Shown here: in pieces, positions 60,595-64,000 of the stretch
How positions within the stretch are numbered: position 1 is the stretch's first letter
Layout of the letters: the number at the start of each line of letters is the position of its first letter
Origin: Narthecium ossifragum
Lineage: Eukaryota; Streptophyta; Magnoliopsida; Dioscoreales; Nartheciaceae
Assembly: GCA_963920575.1 (NCBI GenBank)
Contig: OY986969.1
Span: 20,693,288 to 20,757,287, forward strand
Reading direction: 5' to 3'
DNA: 64,000 nucleotides
Made by a program: the position numbers and the translations under genes
Notes under the pieces: generated by a model
Told to the model about the DNA's origin: nothing
The model's database searches: none
What the model saw: the letters and a program-made list of their open reading frames with translations, nothing else

Positions 60595-63012
60595 TTAACA
60601 CTGTGGCTTTGGCTGATTGAGGAATCCCTTTTCTCTCAGGCTGCCCTCGGCATCTTTGATTGCCTCTTCAATCGGTGTAAGGACCATCCCTAGATTAATT
60701 AGCTTCTTTGCTGCATCTTCGCATGCCACAAGACCTGGCTGGGTTTCTTCAGCGAACCTGTCAGGATTATGAAAACATCATGCTCTGAGATTTAAAGAAA
60801 ACCCAAAAGGTCAGACAGGTTTGAGGAGTAAAAATAATAACTAATGGCAGTACAGAAACCAACTGAGATCTAAGACATCTAATGACAGGCTACATACAAT
60901 GCACTTATAGCAAGGCAGCCTCGCGACTACTAACAATGAAGCAAACATGGATTCTATGCCACAATTTGTGGGAACACAGGATCCAAATCACATTAAAATG
61001 GCCACAAGAAAACATCACAATAAGCTTAGTATACTGCAGCCTACCTAATAAACTAACCAATGAAACAGAGTAGGAAGGTACAGAAAATAGAGCAAGGTCA
61101 TTCAAACTCTAAGTTCATCAGATTTGTGCTTATTTTAGAGAAGCTTCTAAAGATACATAATGCTGGTCGAATGAGAGACAGAGATCCAAACACCTTGGGA
61201 TCTGCTTGTACTCTGATGTATTCCCATCGTCACCTCACAAGTCATACAAAGATCGAGCGTATAAATACCACTTTCCAGTTTCATATGACACCATTATGGA
61301 ATATAATCTTTCCAATCAAATTTGCAGGTGACAATTAATATAAAGCGCAAAACCGAGATGATCATTTCATCTTGAGACAACTTTCAAATATTAGTCCAGA
61401 CAACATTTTTTCATAAGGAGCTATGCTTCACGTTTCAACAACTTCAGAACAAAATTCATAAACAAAACTGGATACAAATTAAACCTTGAAAAATAGCATC
61501 TAATTTCAGAGAGGATTCTACCCAATTTCTCTACAGACAGATAAACATGAAGAATTCAACGGAAGAACAATAATTAAAAATTCTTTTCTTTTCTACATAA
61601 ACAAGCATCAAAACTTTCAACCATGAAACTTTACATTTCTTTAAAGCACTTTCACGGACAGATATAATGCACAACAAAATTATACCTCGTCTTCATTGGG
61701 GGGAACATATAGCTCTAATATTATATTGGCAGCCAGCATCTTCTATTAGAAGATTCAGCATTTTTGCTAGAATATCTAGGAATTCAAAATCTTGAAATAC
61801 ACAAATGACAAAAATCCAAAACTCAAAACTGTGGAATGTGATTATCATAGTGAAAAGGACAGGATAAAAATAAAGCTTCTGAACCATGCCCAAGAACATG
61901 ATAGACTCATTTTTCCTGAGCACTGAGATCAATCACCAATCAAGTTCATGAAGGAACAGCACCACAGCAATCTGATGCTTGCTTTAACTACAAGAACCAC
62001 CAGACCATGTAAAGGACAATAACTGAAGAGCCCACATACCAGGCTGCAAGTGAGGCAATAACAAAGAGGAAGCAAACAAAAGATAGGATAGGAACAACAG
62101 CCTTGATAACACTACAGGTCAGCCAATCTCTTGACATTATTGTCAATTAGCAGGACCTTACTCCTATGTAATAACAGGCAGTTGCTTAGGCTCTCCATCA
62201 AGATTGTCTGCAGATACTACACAATTCCAAAGCAAATTATTCCTGGTTGAGGTACTGGTTTGTCAAACTACCTACCTTACCTTCGTCTGCACATATCTTG
62301 TCAGCACATGGCACCTACCGATTTCTTCCAGTTAGTTCTGTGGGAACCTTATGTTAAAGAAATAAAAATAGTTTCAACACCAAGAATAACCTTGTAGCCT
62401 TGAAAGAAATAATGGCGCAGATAGCTCAGTACTCCCATCAATCAATACTGAAATATAACCAGCAGTAACATGAATCCTTTAAAGAGCATGTTATCCTTTC
62501 TACACTAAGAACAATCAAGCCAAATCAAGATGCTTCCTCTGAGATGTTAAACTATGACGAACAATCAACATAATTGGTTACCTATATACACTGTACCCAG
62601 GGCACAGCCTAGCAACAGTTTCAGCAAAATTCTTAAACTGATATATCCCATTGGTGCATAGGTATCTCCCAGAAGCACTAGGTGTCTCCAAGAGCAAGAT
62701 CTGAGCATCAGCAACATCACGAACATGTACACAGCCAAGCCAGTGGTATTCTTGAGTGTCCTCCGATCCTTTAACATTAATCCAAGGATTAGGTTGTCAT
62801 TGTGAGTACAAAGTTGCAACTTACAGAGTAAAAAAGAAATCACTAAAACCTTGTAAGAGCTGTTGGAGGACGGCTGAGCTTGCATTGAGACCAGGCTGCA
62901 ATAAGGGGCCAAGGCATGTGGATGGGTTGATGGCAACAATGTCCAACCCATGCTTATTCGCATATTCCCATGCTGCCTTCTCTGCCCTCGTCTTCGAAAC
63001 AGGGTACCATTT
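60595..63012 (-). CDS. Cinnamoyl-CoA reductase-like NAD(P)-dependent reductase, 3' part (170 codons visible)
   Basis: Three last exons on the minus strand: 63012-62850, 62768-62582 and 60757-60595, with consistent phases. The first starts KWYPVSKTRAEKAAWEYA, which carries the YxxxK catalytic pair of extended short-chain reductases, then VAINPSTCLGPLLQPGLNAS. The second holds EYHWLGCVHVRDVADAQILL and GRYLCTNGIYQFKNFAETV. The third is FAEETQPGLVACEDAAKKLI through GFLNQPKPQC and the stop. The pattern matches the CCR-like group of Arabidopsis At2g02400; substrates of that group are not established, and true lignin CCRs have a different catalytic signature (NWYCYGK). The Rossmann GxxGxxG half must lie in exons beyond 64000. 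The intron between the last two exons is 1.8 kb. Confidence 0.87.
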
Positions 63013-64000
63013 CTGGACAAAAATTATTATCATCAACATTAATTGGAGCATTTTGAAATGGTTCTGCATTCTTGAAAATCTTGGATAATCCACAAAAGCA
63101 CATATGGGATGGATGCCATTCACATTGATATCATGTGACGTTTTGTTATGTGTTGAGTTGTTATCAGAGGAAGCGACCAATTATCTCTAGTAGGAAAGGC
63201 TGCAAGCTGCATATAAACAATGGAATCGACAGTCACTGACCTGTAGACCACCAGTGAGGTTCTCTATGCAAAAACCTAATATTTTGGGCTATTACACATT
63301 CACCACGCAAGAATTAGCACAGTAATTTATACAAGAAGCTTACATCAAGTGACAGATACTGTCAGTCTGCCATTAACAATTATGTATAAAATTGACTATA
63401 GATATTGCAAATTGACTTTCTGGCTAGACAGGACTTGAAAACTGGTAGTTAAGCAAATATAGGAAACCAATATGGACAGGTTCTAGGCACAGTAAATTAG
63501 TCACTCATGGGCCCATAACAGCAAAACAATACACTTGCATACCTATATATTTCAACATTAGCACTATGAATCAATATCATGACGAGACACAATTTATGTT
63601 TGTATGTGAGCATCTAAAGTGTTCCTTATGGTTCCCGGACCTGAAAGAGTCTTTGTTTACTTGTAATCCTATTCCACCCAAACAACCAAATAATGACCAA
63701 AGTGAATTTACTACGTCATGGTTCAAGACTCATGAAGAACAAGCATAAGTAGAATATCCAAGAAGAGGGCAATTGCTGTCGTTTTATGTTTGCGTTTCAG
63801 AAGTCATCACTGCAGCTCCTTATTTCCATAAGCACAAACAAAGGATCATCTCTTCAAAGGTCAGATATTTCAATGCCTCAATTCCAGGTCTTCATTGCCA
63901 TAAGCAGAGAAGTGATGAGCTCCTCAAAAGGCGGCACCATATTTGGTAAGCATAGGAAAGACAGGTTTGAAAGAAAATCCAGAGCTCATTAAAGTGCAAA
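63013..64000 (-). other. Probable intron of the reductase gene
   Basis: No sequence resembling the missing N-terminal exons was found here. The stretch is AT-rich, directly follows an acceptor (TTGTCCAG on the minus strand) and continues off the window. Confidence 0.55.

Overview
This is nuclear DNA from a flowering plant, most likely a monocot. The evidence is spliced genes with GT-AG introns, plant-only protein families, one GC-rich intronless gene beside AT-rich multi-exon genes, and dense nested plant LTR retrotransposons, MITEs and a LINE. I cannot name the species. Two runs of exactly 200 N are assembly gaps.

Layout. 1-19.4 kb is a gene-free nest of LTR retrotransposon pieces. It holds at least five LTR copies of one family (start TGTGAGGACCCG, end GTGACA or GCGACA), three solo LTRs with 5-bp target duplications, one internally deleted element with a tRNA-Met type primer site, and tandem pieces of a lipid-transfer protein gene. 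19.4-23.3 kb is an intact six-exon ARMC7 gene whose TATA box lies in a short Copia-like LTR. 23.3-37 kb is DNA transposons and MITEs, a GC-rich minisatellite, a reverse-oriented LTR copy and a captured allene oxide synthase fragment. 37.07-44.66 kb is a complete 19-exon leucine-rich-repeat receptor kinase (953 aa) of the HPCA1 type. 45.94-47.26 kb (minus) is an intronless Golgi-type methyltransferase. 47.3-51.5 kb is mixed repeats with a gap. 51.5-56.7 kb (minus) is a decayed LINE. 57.04-59.52 kb (minus) is a complete five-exon START-domain gene. 60.6 kb to the right edge (minus) is the 3' part of a cinnamoyl-CoA-reductase-like gene.

The five real genes are single-copy style neighbours, not an operon or an obvious pathway cluster.

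The most unusual signal is a module in the LTRs: arrays of paired GATCGATC-type palindromes (two palindromes 10-15 bp apart) repeated about every 60-73 bp, with a GCTCTCTGT-like spacer. The module occurs in several LTRs that otherwise differ. In each LTR the bases flanking the core are uniform, but they differ between LTRs. In three LTRs the array sits 65-85 bp upstream of the TATA box.
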